Shown here piece after piece: positions 16,670 through 25,068 of a stretch of DNA of 64,000 bases. Under the pieces are notes generated by a model, which was not told the origin of the DNA, did not search any database, and was given only the letters and a program-made list of their open reading frames with translations. The DNA is from Marinobacterium ramblicola (GTDB lineage: Bacteria > Pseudomonadota > Gammaproteobacteria > Pseudomonadales > Balneatricaceae), in contig NZ_JAHREP010000013.1 in assembly GCF_019084545.1 (NCBI RefSeq), forward strand, positions 62,001 through 126,000, given 5' to 3'. The position numbers and the translations under genes are program-made. Each line of letters begins with the position of its first letter. Positions within the stretch are counted from its first letter, which is position 1.

Positions 16670-17416
16670 TCAGTCGTTATCGCGCGAATAGATCGGCACT
16701 TCGGTGGCATAGATGAAGTAGGATTGCTCGGGTCGGTAGAAGGCGGTGTCTGCCTCGGCGTTGATCTCAAGCAGCGCCCGTTCGTAGGCACGGAAGGCAC
16801 CGATGACCGAGGCATTGTCGTACCAGAGGCTGGCGACGCCTTCATAGATCGGTACATCCTTGCCGCCGAAATAGGCGAGCATTTTGTTGAACTCAGGACG
16901 TTGCCGGTTGTGCACACAACGGCGCAAGCTTCCCGTCACCTCGGGCGCAGCCAGCGCCATCTCGTGCGCCTGGGCCCAGCGGGTGAAAAACGCCTCCAGG
17001 TCGAGCCCTTCGGCGGCCCGCAGGAAGTGCATCACTTTCGCGCCGCCACCGACGGCAGGCTGCGCCACCGGCTGTTCGAACTCTTCAGCGACCAGGCTCA
17101 GCGCAACGCTCTCGTCGCTGAAGTTGCGGCCATCCGGGCCGACCCTGGTGCGAACATACTCGCTTGAAAAGGTTGCCCGCATATCCTCCGCGCTGTCCCA
17201 GCACAGTTCGGTGACAGAGTCGCGCGCAACCACCATCGAATGCGAGGGCTCGGAAGCGGTTCCGAACGCGGCGTCGAAGGCGTGGTTCTGCAGGTAACTG
17301 CGCAGGGTCAGCGGGTTGTCGAGCGTAATCGCGCCGTGAACATGCTGGAGGTAGCTGACATACTCGGCGTGCGTCATGCCGGGACGTCGGCATACGGCGG
17401 CTATCATTTTGATCAT
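16670..17416 (-). CDS. EthD-domain protein, tandem
   Basis: 248 residues apparently made of two ferredoxin-like halves. The first begins MIKMIAAVCRRPGMTHAEYVSYLQHVHG, a typical EthD/dimeric alpha-beta-barrel opening with a conserved His; the second begins near residue 128 (VMHFLRAAEGLDLEAFFTRWAQAHE). EthD proteins accompany many oxidative degradation operons, where some may protect or assist oxygenases, but no reaction is established. GGAGC lies seven bases before the ATG at 17416. The aldehyde dehydrogenase follows after 45 bases. Confidence 0.75.
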   Translation of the reverse strand: MIKMIAAVCRRPGMTHAEYVSYLQHVHGAITLDNPLTLRSYLQNHAFDAAFGTASEPSHSMVVARDSVTELCWDSAEDMRATFSSEYVRTRVGPDGRNFSDESVALSLVAEEFEQPVAQPAVGGGAKVMHFLRAAEGLDLEAFFTRWAQAHEMALAAPEVTGSLRRCVHNRQRPEFNKMLAYFGGKDVPIYEGVASLWYDNASVIGAFRAYERALLEINAEADTAFYRPEQSYFIYATEVPIYSRDND

Positions 17417-17460
17417 TTACAGCTCCTGTCTGGCAAAATTCAATGTTTCAAAGTGACATC

Positions 17461-17901
17461 TCATGATTCGGGCAGGCTATCCGCGTGGAACCCCGCCGCC
17501 TCAATGCCGGCGATGGCGCAGAGTTCGTCGTTATCCCCCAGATCGCCGGAGATCCCGACCGCGCCGACCACCTCACCGGAATCGTCCCGGATAAGGACAC
17601 CGCCTGGCGACGCGACGAGGCGCCCGCCGCTCGTAGTGGCAAGCATCGAAAAAAAGGTCGGCAGCTTGCTCGCGCGCGCGGCGAGCTCCCGCGAGCCGAA
17701 ACCCATGCCGAGCGACCCCCAGGCCTTGCCGAAGGCGATGTCGAACCGCAGGATGCCGGCGCCATCCTCCCTTTTATAGGCGACAAGATGGCCCCCGGCG
17801 TCGAGAACGGCGACCACGAGCGGCGCAAGATTATGCGCCCGACCCTCCGCCAGGGCCGCATCGACGATTGCCGATGCCTGGGTTAGTAAGAGCATACTCA
17901 T
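17461..17901 (-). CDS. HbpS/GlcG-like heme-binding family protein
   Basis: 146 residues from the ATG at 17901, chosen because GGAGA lies seven bases upstream; an in-frame upstream start at 17946 lacks a ribosome site. Motifs are VVAVLDAGGHLVAYKREDGAG, an FGSRELAARASKLP segment and SGEVVGAVGISGD, typical of GlcG/HbpS (DUF336) proteins. They are small oligomeric proteins, some heme-binding, and are common in glycolate and aromatic operons without a proven catalytic role. A paralogue is at 53182-53607. Confidence 0.82.
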   Translation of the reverse strand: MSMLLLTQASAIVDAALAEGRAHNLAPLVVAVLDAGGHLVAYKREDGAGILRFDIAFGKAWGSLGMGFGSRELAARASKLPTFFSMLATTSGGRLVASPGGVLIRDDSGEVVGAVGISGDLGDNDELCAIAGIEAAGFHADSLPES

Positions 17902-17980
17902 GCTGATATCTCCATTTATGAACCTGTATGTTTGCTTGCCTGACACAGCGGTTATAGACGTTTTGCCGAGACCTCCCGCG

Positions 17981-18640
17981 TCAAACGAACATCGCCAGCA
18001 CCCCCAGATCCGTTTCCGGACGCGGAATCTTGAAGCTGATCACCTTCCAGTCCGCGGCAGCCGGACGCTCAAGACACGCCTCCAGCCAACGGTCGACGTT
18101 GGGCCATGCCGACATATCCAGCGCAGCAAGCCGCGCCAGTGTCATCACCGCGGACACGTTCAGATCGGCGACGGTGAATCGCTCTGCTACCAGATAGCGC
18201 CGGTCAGACAGGTGCTGGTTGAGCACACCCAAGGGACGAGCCAGTTTTTTGAGGGCAATCTTGAGCTCCGCCGGGCTGCGCTTATCCTCATCGAACAGGA
18301 TCAGGTTTGCTGCGGCAAGCAGCAGCGGTTTCTCGATTTCGGTGATGACCCAGTGCGTCCATTGAGTCATCAGCGCATCCTCCTCAATATTAGCCGGAGA
18401 AAGCGGACTGTCATGCTTGCGCGCCAGGTATAGATTGATCGCCAGGGATTCAAACAGGCAGAGGCCGTCGGACTCATATGCCGGTACGCGCCCGTTTGGA
18501 TTGATCTTGAGAAACTCAGGTGTATGCGTGCTTCCATCCATGAAGTTGACCGGCTCATGCTCGAACTCGACGCCTAACTCCTTCAGCATCCAAGCCGTTC
18601 GATGTGCACGCGAATACAGCGAACCATAAAGTTTATTCAT
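17981..18640 (-). CDS. Glutathione S-transferase family protein
   Basis: 219 residues. The N-terminal domain begins MNKLYGSLYSRAHRTAWMLKEL with the motif NPNGRVPAYESDGLCLFESLAI; the helical domain ends ADWKVISFKIPRPETD. The serine-containing LYSRAHRT site differs from the Cys site of the other transferase at 13361. In a lignin-type operon a glutathione-dependent ether cleavage or isomerisation is conceivable, but generic detoxification is equally possible. It lies between the Rieske reductase and the HbpS-like gene. Confidence 0.85.
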   Translation of the reverse strand: MNKLYGSLYSRAHRTAWMLKELGVEFEHEPVNFMDGSTHTPEFLKINPNGRVPAYESDGLCLFESLAINLYLARKHDSPLSPANIEEDALMTQWTHWVITEIEKPLLLAAANLILFDEDKRSPAELKIALKKLARPLGVLNQHLSDRRYLVAERFTVADLNVSAVMTLARLAALDMSAWPNVDRWLEACLERPAAADWKVISFKIPRPETDLGVLAMFV

Positions 18641-18738
18641 CTTCTGCTCCCAATCTGTTTTTTGTTCGTTGCCGTGACCTCATCAATACCTTCCCTGGAA
18701 AGCCGAGGCGCGACAGCCGGTCGTCACTAACGTACGAA

Positions 18739-18756
18739 GAGCGGGCGTTTCCGCTC
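18739..18756 (-). repeat. Short hairpin after the reductase stop
   Basis: GAGCGG (18739-18744) and CCGCTC (18751-18756) form a 6-bp stem with a 6-base loop, starting four bases past the reductase stop on the minus strand. It may protect or attenuate the long operon message. No T-run is present. Confidence 0.3.
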
Positions 18757-18759
18757 AGC

Positions 18760-19749
18760 TCACAGGTCCAGAACCAGTCTGGCGCTCCTGGCCCTTGAGC
18801 AGCACAACAGCATCCGGTCATTCCTTTCGCGTTCAGCGGTGGTCAGAAAGCTGTCGCGGTGATCCGGCTCCCCTTCAAGAACACCGGTCAGACAGGTTCC
18901 ACAGATCCCCTGTTCGCACGAGACCGGGATCTCGATGCCCTTTTCCGCCAACACCGAAACGATTGACTGGTCCGCGGGAATAGCGATCAGGTCGCCGCTA
19001 CTGCCGATTTGGATGTCGAACGTACCGCCGTCCGCAGGCAGCACGGCGGCTCTGAAGAACTCGCGGTGGATCCGCTGCTCCGGCCAGTCGGCCCTGACGG
19101 CGGTATCGATAATGAGATCGATAAAACCCGACGGCCCACAAACGTAGAGGTGTGCATCCCCGTCGGCCCGTTCAAGAATGGCCTCTGGCTGCAAGCGTTG
19201 CCGCTCATCGCCATCGTCGAAATGAATCTGCACCCGGTCGGCAAAGCCCGACTGGCGAATGCGATCCGCAAACGCCGTCCGGTCGGGGCTGCGTGTGCAG
19301 TAGTGCAGCTCGAAACGCTGTCCGTTTTCTGCCAGATGCTCAGCCATGCACAGGATCGGCGTGATGCCGATGCCACCGGCGAAAAGCAGGCTCTGAGGTA
19401 CCTCTGGCGTCAACGGAAACAGGTTTTTCGGTTCGCTGATGCGAATAAAGTCACCCGGTTGAACGTGCTGATGCATGGCAACCGAGCCGCCGCGGCTCTT
19501 GGGATCGAGCAGCACGGCGATCACATAGCGATGATCATCGGCCGGCGGATTACAGAGCGAGTACTGCCGGACAACGCCAGCGCCAATCTCGACGTCGATA
19601 TGTGCGCCCGGCGAAAACGCCGGCAGGCGCTCCCCATGGGGAGACGTTAACTCGTAGCTGTAAACGCCGGTCGCCTCCAAGTGCTTTGCGGACACCTGTA
19701 CCCGCAACCATTTCGGTGTCGTCGTTTCAGCCAGGACAGGCACATTCAC
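18760..19749 (-). CDS. Rieske oxygenase reductase (vanillate O-demethylase reductase-like)
   Basis: 329 residues. The FMN/FAD domain has RQYSLCNPPADD, the NAD domain has FAGGIGITPILCMAEHL, and the C-terminal plant-type 2Fe-2S domain has Cys278, Cys283, Cys286 and Cys316 (CEQGICGTC...CCSRA). Phthalate-dioxygenase-reductase order FNR-NAD-ferredoxin matches VanB-type enzymes. The GTG start at 19749 overlaps the Rieske gene stop by four bases (GTGA), so the two subunits are translationally coupled. It passes electrons from NAD(P)H to the Rieske component. A demethylase reaction is inferred from the pairing. Confidence 0.9.
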   Translation of the reverse strand: MNVPVLAETTTPKWLRVQVSAKHLEATGVYSYELTSPHGERLPAFSPGAHIDVEIGAGVVRQYSLCNPPADDHRYVIAVLLDPKSRGGSVAMHQHVQPGDFIRISEPKNLFPLTPEVPQSLLFAGGIGITPILCMAEHLAENGQRFELHYCTRSPDRTAFADRIRQSGFADRVQIHFDDGDERQRLQPEAILERADGDAHLYVCGPSGFIDLIIDTAVRADWPEQRIHREFFRAAVLPADGGTFDIQIGSSGDLIAIPADQSIVSVLAEKGIEIPVSCEQGICGTCLTGVLEGEPDHRDSFLTTAERERNDRMLLCCSRARSARLVLDL

Positions 19750-20819
19750 TGGCCAACCTCCGCCGCCATTTGCTCGGCCTTGATCAGCGCATCGAGAACC
19801 CGCCGGGCACGCACCCCCGGACCGTCCACCGACAACAGCACCGGCTTCAGTTCCCAGAAATCGGCGCCGCTCCCCATGGTGCGCTGTTGCGCCTCAAGCA
19901 TGGGCAGGTCCTCTGTCTCGAACGGCTTTTTCAGAAACTGGATATCCGCGATCACCGTATCTTTCGCCGCCTCACCGCCGGATCTGTGTTTGCTCACGGC
20001 GAACCAGTAGTGCGTGGTCGTTTCGGTTTCCGGCGTGAACAGGTGGAAGAAATACATGGAGTTGCCAACGTTACGGGGTTCGGGGCTGCCGGTCGGCGCT
20101 CTGCCGACGATCAGCTCCATGACGCCGGGGGGCTCCCACCGCACATCGAGCCAGCGATCGAACCGCGAACCGGGTTCCACGCCGTTGCGCTTCTCCAGTT
20201 CCGGCGACAGGCGCTCGTTGCGTACCAGCCGCAACGAATAGACCGTATTGCCCTCCTGCTGAACGTCCGTTTCGGCGCTCTCGGAACCCGGGCTGCCCAG
20301 CGTTCCAGCGTGCAGGTAGTCGATGTGGCTGAGGTCCATGATGTTGTCCACGTCGAGCTGGTAGTGGGACAGCACGTGAAGATAATCCTTGCCGACAAAC
20401 CACTCGTCGGGTGCCATCCGCTCGAAGCGCGGAATAAGACCTTCATCCGCCCTGTCCTCATCGCCCATCCAGATCCACAACAGGCTGTAGCGTTCGACAA
20501 CGGGGTACGCGCTGACTTTCGCCGCTTTCGGGATAGTGCCATTACCGTGTGGATTGAGTGTGCAGCGGCCACTGCCGTCAAACCTCAACCCATGGTAGGG
20601 ACACTGTACAGTGTCGCCGTGTACCTGCCCCTTATGCAGGGGCGCAAACCGGTGTGGGCAGCGGTCGGCCAGCGCTTTGGCGCGACCGCTGCTGTCCCGG
20701 AAGAGGACAACCGCTTCGCCCAGAAATGTGCGGGGCAGCAGCTCTCCTGGCTTAACTTCCTCATCCCATGCGGCGACGTACCAGCAGTTGCGCAGGTAGC
20801 CGATCTTTTTATTCTGCAT
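19746..20819 (-). CDS. Rieske non-heme iron oxygenase (vanillate O-demethylase-like)
   Basis: 357 residues, the size of VanA/dicamba-demethylase-type single-component terminal oxygenases. The Rieske cluster ligands are Cys54-X-His56 and Cys73-X2-His76. The mononuclear iron motif is intact: Asn159, Asp162, His165 and His170 in DNIMDLSHIDYLH. The family typically removes methyl from aromatic methoxy groups by hydroxylation, releasing formaldehyde. Placement between a carotenoid-type oxygenase and an aldehyde dehydrogenase gene supports O-demethylation of a vanillate-like acid, but ring hydroxylation is not excluded. GAGGT precedes the ATG. Confidence 0.88.
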   Translation of the reverse strand: MQNKKIGYLRNCWYVAAWDEEVKPGELLPRTFLGEAVVLFRDSSGRAKALADRCPHRFAPLHKGQVHGDTVQCPYHGLRFDGSGRCTLNPHGNGTIPKAAKVSAYPVVERYSLLWIWMGDEDRADEGLIPRFERMAPDEWFVGKDYLHVLSHYQLDVDNIMDLSHIDYLHAGTLGSPGSESAETDVQQEGNTVYSLRLVRNERLSPELEKRNGVEPGSRFDRWLDVRWEPPGVMELIVGRAPTGSPEPRNVGNSMYFFHLFTPETETTTHYWFAVSKHRSGGEAAKDTVIADIQFLKKPFETEDLPMLEAQQRTMGSGADFWELKPVLLSVDGPGVRARRVLDALIKAEQMAAEVGQ

Positions 20820-20884
20820 TATGTGACCTCTTTAACCGTTCACTCTTGACGCTTCACGGGTGCTCTGCAGCACGGCTGTCAGCA

Positions 20885-20908
20885 GGACCGCACCCGCGGG
20901 TGCGGTCC
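20885..20908 (-). repeat. 24-bp perfect palindrome between two operon genes
   Basis: GGACCGCACCCG followed by CGGGTGCGGTCC is fully self-complementary. It lies in the 97-base gap between the carotenoid-oxygenase stop (20917) and the Rieske start (20819) on the minus strand. The hairpin has no T-run, so it could be an attenuator, an RNA-stability element that sets different levels for upstream and downstream genes, or a weak terminator. Confidence 0.6.
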
Positions 20909-20916
20909 AACTAATG

Positions 20917-22404
20917 TCAGGCCTTACCTTCTGCACCGAGTGAGGATGAGCGCACCCAGATACCATGGAAGCCTTCGTGAACACGGCATGGGAACTTGAT
21001 CACCGCCAGCGGCCCCTGCTTGAGGTTGCGCGCATCGAGAATCACCAGATCGGTACGGTTTTCCGCCCGTCTGCCGACCATCGTCATCAGGAAGCCATCG
21101 CCCTCCTCCGCATCCGGGCTGCGCGGCACGAAGCAGGGCTCTTCGGGCGAAGAATCCGGTCCCGCATAGTAGAGGTCGATCTCGCCGGTCTGCTCGTCGA
21201 AATGTCCCAGGCAGGTGAATGGAGGTCCCTTGGGTCCATGCTCGAGCATCGGTCCCAATTCCGGGTTGCTGGTCCCGAACCAGTAGTGGCGGGTTCTCTG
21301 CATCGCGAAACGCGGATCGACCACCGGCATCTCGCCGATATGGTTGATGAATCGCTGAATATCGACCCGGTCGCTTTCGCTCTCCAGATCGACCGTCCAG
21401 CGCTCGCCAAAGGGCGGCAACTCCTGTGCATTCGGATTATGGAGATCGGGGAACTGGCTGAGCCAGCCGGAATCGTTGACGAAATGATCCAGCACGAGCT
21501 TGCCGCCCTCTTCCCAGGCGTTGAAACTGTGGGTCTGCATCGCCACCTTGGGCGCGGTGAACCAGCGGATACCGGACACGCCCCGGTCACGCGGGATCAC
21601 GGCGACATAGGTCTTTTTACTGCTGTCCCAGTGCCAGTAGTCTTCACCCTTCTGCACGCGTTCCCAGTCGCAGATCATCGGACAGATGACGAAGGCGATG
21701 TAGTTGCGCGAAACCAGGAAGTCATGAACCATCGAGCAGTAGGGCGCCTTGAACCGCTCTGTACTCGTGAACTGCCCCGCCTTGTCGATGGTGTAGATCT
21801 CGATCTCGTCGCTGGCGATACCCTCGCAATTGTAGGCAAAAGCGATGCATTCACCGGTCAACGGGTCGAATTTCGGATGCGCCGTGAAGGTCTTGCTTTT
21901 CAGTTGCCCGCCGAAATCGCTCTCCCCCAGCGTCGACAGATCTTCGGGGTCCAGCTCGTAGGGGCGACCGGACTCCTTCAGCGCATAGAGCTTGCCGTGG
22001 TGCCACATCACTGCGGTATTGGCGGTATTGGCGTCCTCGCCGACCACCTCGGCAGAGTCGGTGAACGGGTTCCGGTAGGCACCGAACAGCGCCCGGCGCG
22101 CCTCCCGCTCCAGCTCCAACTTGCGGGTGCGGACAAAGCGCGTAGTCAGATCGGCATGGCCGTTCCGAATGCTGACCTTGTGCACCATACCGTCGCCATT
22201 CAGGAAGATATCCTTGCCGTGCAGGGGCGGATAGGCGTGGTCGGCGCTGTTGCGGAAGTAGACGCCATCCAGCTCAGGCGGGATGGTGCCGATAACCTCC
22301 AGGTCATGTACATGACCTTCGATGCGCACGGGCGCGGCATAACCGTTGAACACGACATCATTCGGGAATCGCAGCCCTGCGGGCGGTTTTACCTGGTCGT
22401 TCAT
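20917..22404 (-). CDS. Carotenoid-oxygenase-family enzyme, lignostilbene dioxygenase-like
   Basis: 495 residues from the ATG at 22404, chosen because GGAG lies six bases upstream; an in-frame ATG at 22422 precedes that site. Four iron-binding histidines of the seven-bladed propeller are visible: His176 (FTAHPKFD), His227 (SMVHDF), His292 (MQTHSFNAW) and His480 (GFHGIW). Tyr110 (GAYRNP) and Lys143 (LYALKESG) lie 33 residues apart, matching the Tyr/Lys pair that holds the phenolic 4-OH in known lignostilbene dioxygenases. The predicted reaction is O2-dependent cleavage of a 4-hydroxystilbenoid or propenylphenol double bond, giving aromatic aldehydes. The neighbouring Rieske oxygenase and aldehyde dehydrogenase fit this. 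Confidence 0.87.
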   Translation of the reverse strand: MNDQVKPPAGLRFPNDVVFNGYAAPVRIEGHVHDLEVIGTIPPELDGVYFRNSADHAYPPLHGKDIFLNGDGMVHKVSIRNGHADLTTRFVRTRKLELEREARRALFGAYRNPFTDSAEVVGEDANTANTAVMWHHGKLYALKESGRPYELDPEDLSTLGESDFGGQLKSKTFTAHPKFDPLTGECIAFAYNCEGIASDEIEIYTIDKAGQFTSTERFKAPYCSMVHDFLVSRNYIAFVICPMICDWERVQKGEDYWHWDSSKKTYVAVIPRDRGVSGIRWFTAPKVAMQTHSFNAWEEGGKLVLDHFVNDSGWLSQFPDLHNPNAQELPPFGERWTVDLESESDRVDIQRFINHIGEMPVVDPRFAMQRTRHYWFGTSNPELGPMLEHGPKGPPFTCLGHFDEQTGEIDLYYAGPDSSPEEPCFVPRSPDAEEGDGFLMTMVGRRAENRTDLVILDARNLKQGPLAVIKFPCRVHEGFHGIWVRSSSLGAEGKA

Positions 22405-22440
22405 TGTTGCCTCCATGGACATGTTGAGAGAGTGTTGGCT

Positions 22441-23625
22441 TCAGGCGCCGGCCAACACCGGCGTATCACTGCTTTTGGAAAGGTCCCGCCGTACCCACAG
22501 CATCAGGCTGACCGCTATGCCGGCGATAACGGCAACGGCCCAACCGAGACCGTGATATCCGACCCCCGAGACAATGGCGCCACCGAGCAGTGGACCTATG
22601 CAGGAGCCGATCATCATCATCGCCGGGGTAGCCGCGACCGCGCGTCCCGAGGGGTCGACCTTCGACAGCAGACCAAACAGGAAGGTGTGCGTGAAGATAA
22701 CCAGCGTGACGTAAAGCGCCGTGGGCACGGCGTAAAACGGGAAGTCAACGGCGCTGGTCAGCGTCAGCGCAAATACCGCCTGAAGCAGCGGACCGCCGAT
22801 GCCGACCGCGATCGGTGACAGGCGCTTTTGCAGCAGAGCCGCGAGCGCGCCGGGCACCAGGTTGATGAACCCCATGAGTATCAGAATCATCTGAATCCGG
22901 TGTTCGCCAAACTCACGCGCCGCGCCGATCCGCTCCACGTAGGAGAAAATGGTCGCCTGGCTCAGCGTCAGGCAAACGACAACGCCGTTGATCATCCACG
23001 CCGCACGCGGAACCGGCTCACGCCGACGCTCGGCGTCGCCATCGGCTGAGCCGGCCTTATCGTCAACCTGCGGAAAGAACAGCAGTGACACCACGGCACC
23101 GAAGCCCATGACGATGGCAAAGGCCTGGAACAGGGTCTGCCCACCGATTTTTCCGATCATGTCGGGCAGCGTCGCGTACATGGCAATGGCCAACGCCCCC
23201 ATGGCGATATTGACGGTACCGAACAGACGGTGAGGATTGGCGGTGCGTCCGATACAGCCATGGGTGACCGACAGTGCCGAGCCCGCGCCAAACCCGGCAA
23301 CAGCGTTCAGGATCAGGAAACTCTGAAAACTGTCCGCGGACACTGCCTGTCGCGATATGACAAAAAAGCAGAGCGTCGCAACGGCGAAGCCGCCGGCCGC
23401 GATGAAGCGATGATGCAGACGGTTGAATCTCGGCGCCAGCACCATGCTGGCAACGACTACGGCCGCGAGGAAAAGGGTAACGGTCAAGCCCGCCTGGGTC
23501 GGTTGCAGCCCATAATGCTGCATCAACACCCCGATCCACAGCGGCAGCGCCGCCAGGTCGATCATCCCGGCCATATGGCCGACACTCAGAGCGGCCTTGC
23601 CACTCAAGCTATTAAGCGTTGTCAT
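22441..23625 (-). CDS. MFS transporter
   Basis: 394 residues with about twelve hydrophobic segments and a hydrophilic loop near residues 198-218. The start at 23625 has GGAGG four bases upstream. It is a paralogue of the truncated carrier at 1-961 (shared MIDLAALPLWIG, SVTHGCIG, YVERIGAAREFG, IFTHTFLFG). Its stop lies 36 bases before the carotenoid-type oxygenase start in the same operon, so it probably carries the aromatic substrate or a product across the inner membrane. Direction and substrate are not visible. Confidence 0.88.
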   Translation of the reverse strand: MTTLNSLSGKAALSVGHMAGMIDLAALPLWIGVLMQHYGLQPTQAGLTVTLFLAAVVVASMVLAPRFNRLHHRFIAAGGFAVATLCFFVISRQAVSADSFQSFLILNAVAGFGAGSALSVTHGCIGRTANPHRLFGTVNIAMGALAIAMYATLPDMIGKIGGQTLFQAFAIVMGFGAVVSLLFFPQVDDKAGSADGDAERRREPVPRAAWMINGVVVCLTLSQATIFSYVERIGAAREFGEHRIQMILILMGFINLVPGALAALLQKRLSPIAVGIGGPLLQAVFALTLTSAVDFPFYAVPTALYVTLVIFTHTFLFGLLSKVDPSGRAVAATPAMMMIGSCIGPLLGGAIVSGVGYHGLGWAVAVIAGIAVSLMLWVRRDLSKSSDTPVLAGA

Positions 23626-23726
23626 GCTACCTCCTGATAATTATTGTTCTAATCGAGAGTGCGCGGGAGCGCCGACGCAGGTGGCGACGTCATGCCGGCA
23701 CACCCTGCCCCGGCGGCACGTCGTCC

Positions 23727-24818
23727 CTAGAAATTCCAACTCATGATCGCAGCCAGAGCCTGGTTCGAGCGGTTGTCTTGCAGACCTTGGTGCCGTGTGT
23801 AGGAGAGCTCTAAGCGGCTGCCCTTCTCCAGCGTCATCGAGACGCCGGCACCGAGCACGGCATAGGTGGGTTCATCCACGAAGAGGTCGAGATCATTGAC
23901 ATATTCATGCTCGATTCCGAACAGGAGGTTCGGCGAAGCGCTGCCGGGTCGCGCCTCTTTTTCAAGGCGCAGATGCCCCCAGAGCGTTCCGTAATCCTCG
24001 GTATCGCCGACGACACCGGATGAGACCTCACCAAAGCTGTCGGCGGTTTCCTCAATAAAGTTGCGTTGGTACTGCATGCCGAGAATCGGGTGTAGCGCCC
24101 AACCCTCCGGCGCCACCCCAAGATCCTGGTGGTGGAATGTCCCGATCACTTCGGCCTGGGTATAGAAACGGTCATCGCCCTGGGCATGGCGAAGCTTAAG
24201 CCCCGGCCCCACCGCAACCTGAGTGGTGGTATCGCCCCAGGAGTATTCGGCGCGTGCGGCAACCCCCCAACGCTCGCTGAACTTGTTCAGCAGGTCGACG
24301 CGAATCCCGCCTCCGTCATGGTCTATGGAACCCGCATCTACGATATCGAGATCGGTCTTCTCTACGAATGCACCTACACCCAGCATCGTGTTGGCGTTGG
24401 GGTAACGCAGATACTGGAGATCGAATCGCAGGATATCGCCATCAAGCTCGACCTGGTTGTCGTCGCCATTAGCGAATGTCCCGCGCAGACTGAACAGCAG
24501 ATCCGACTGTCCGTCCGGCAAGGTGTACATAAAGCTGAGTGGAACGATCAGGTCAGACGATTCGTCGGTATAGCCGGTCGTTGGAGCGCCCGGAGAGGTT
24601 GCCTTACCGACCGTGGTACGTCCCTGGCCGATCCGCCATTGCACCGAGCCAAATTGATCGTTCTCGAAAAATGATCGCAATAGGCCCGCCTGACCCAGAT
24701 TCATCTTTGCCTGAATCGCCGGCGGCAGTTGGGGTACTTGTGGAGAACTTACCTGAGCGGCCGCATGAGATGAGACCGCGAGAGCGGCAGCCGTGACTGC
24801 GCAACGCATGATTGTCAT
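23727..24818 (-). CDS. Outer-membrane beta-barrel protein
   Basis: 363 residues with a signal peptide (TAAALAVSSHAAA). The mature protein shows alternating hydrophobic-polar strands throughout and ends SWNF, the terminal Phe used for outer-membrane insertion. It resembles the transporter/phenol-MetA-pathway outer-membrane group found in aromatic operons. First gene of the long minus-strand operon, it is 101 bases ahead of the MFS gene and probably admits the substrate through the outer membrane. AAGGGTG precedes the ATG at 24818. Confidence 0.75.
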   Translation of the reverse strand: MTIMRCAVTAAALAVSSHAAAQVSSPQVPQLPPAIQAKMNLGQAGLLRSFFENDQFGSVQWRIGQGRTTVGKATSPGAPTTGYTDESSDLIVPLSFMYTLPDGQSDLLFSLRGTFANGDDNQVELDGDILRFDLQYLRYPNANTMLGVGAFVEKTDLDIVDAGSIDHDGGGIRVDLLNKFSERWGVAARAEYSWGDTTTQVAVGPGLKLRHAQGDDRFYTQAEVIGTFHHQDLGVAPEGWALHPILGMQYQRNFIEETADSFGEVSSGVVGDTEDYGTLWGHLRLEKEARPGSASPNLLFGIEHEYVNDLDLFVDEPTYAVLGAGVSMTLEKGSRLELSYTRHQGLQDNRSNQALAAIMSWNF

Positions 24819-24909
24819 ATTTCACCCTTGTTATTTTTATAGTTACTGTCAGCTTTCACCCTTGTAATTGTTGTGCTCATGGCACTGTCGCCGGGTGATA
24901 AGCGAGTCT

Positions 24910-24939
24910 GCATTGCGGATCAGGATTGAATCCGTATGC
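24910..24939. promoter_or_regulatory. Candidate LysR operator for the long operon
   Basis: CGGAT (24916-24920) and ATCCG (24930-24934) are exact reverse complements with a 9-base spacer. The dyad extends outward to GCAT (24910-24913) and ATGC (24936-24939) with small mismatches. It lies 92 bases before the outer-membrane protein start in the gap shared with the divergent LysR gene. Confidence 0.5.
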
Positions 24940-24947
24940 ATCCTGGT

Positions 24948-24968
24948 TACGCCGCCAATGACGGCATA
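24948..24968. promoter_or_regulatory. Second dyad in the divergent LysR region
   Basis: TACGCCG (24948-24954) and CGGCATA (24962-24968) form a dyad with one G-T mismatch and a 7-base spacer. LysR regulators often bind two adjacent sites. This may be the activation half-site. Confidence 0.3.
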
Positions 24969-25007
24969 GGTTGAAATTACCCCCCGGACTTCCACCGATA
25001 AAACAGA

Positions 25008-25035
25008 TTGTATTTATGACATCCAACGATAGAAT
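25008..25035 (+). promoter_or_regulatory. Predicted sigma-70 promoter of the LysR gene
   Basis: TTGTAT (25008-25013), a 16-base spacer and TAGAAT (25030-25035) lie 34 bases before the GTG start, leaving a short leader with AGGAG at 25057-25061. Confidence 0.45.
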
Positions 25036-25068
25036 TAATACCTAAGCTGAAACTTCAGGAGCGGCACC

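Noticed and set aside
20965-22818. 617-codon plus-strand frame opposite the carotenoid-type oxygenase
   Set aside because: It runs across two genes and their gap with no motif. The minus-strand genes have clear active sites.
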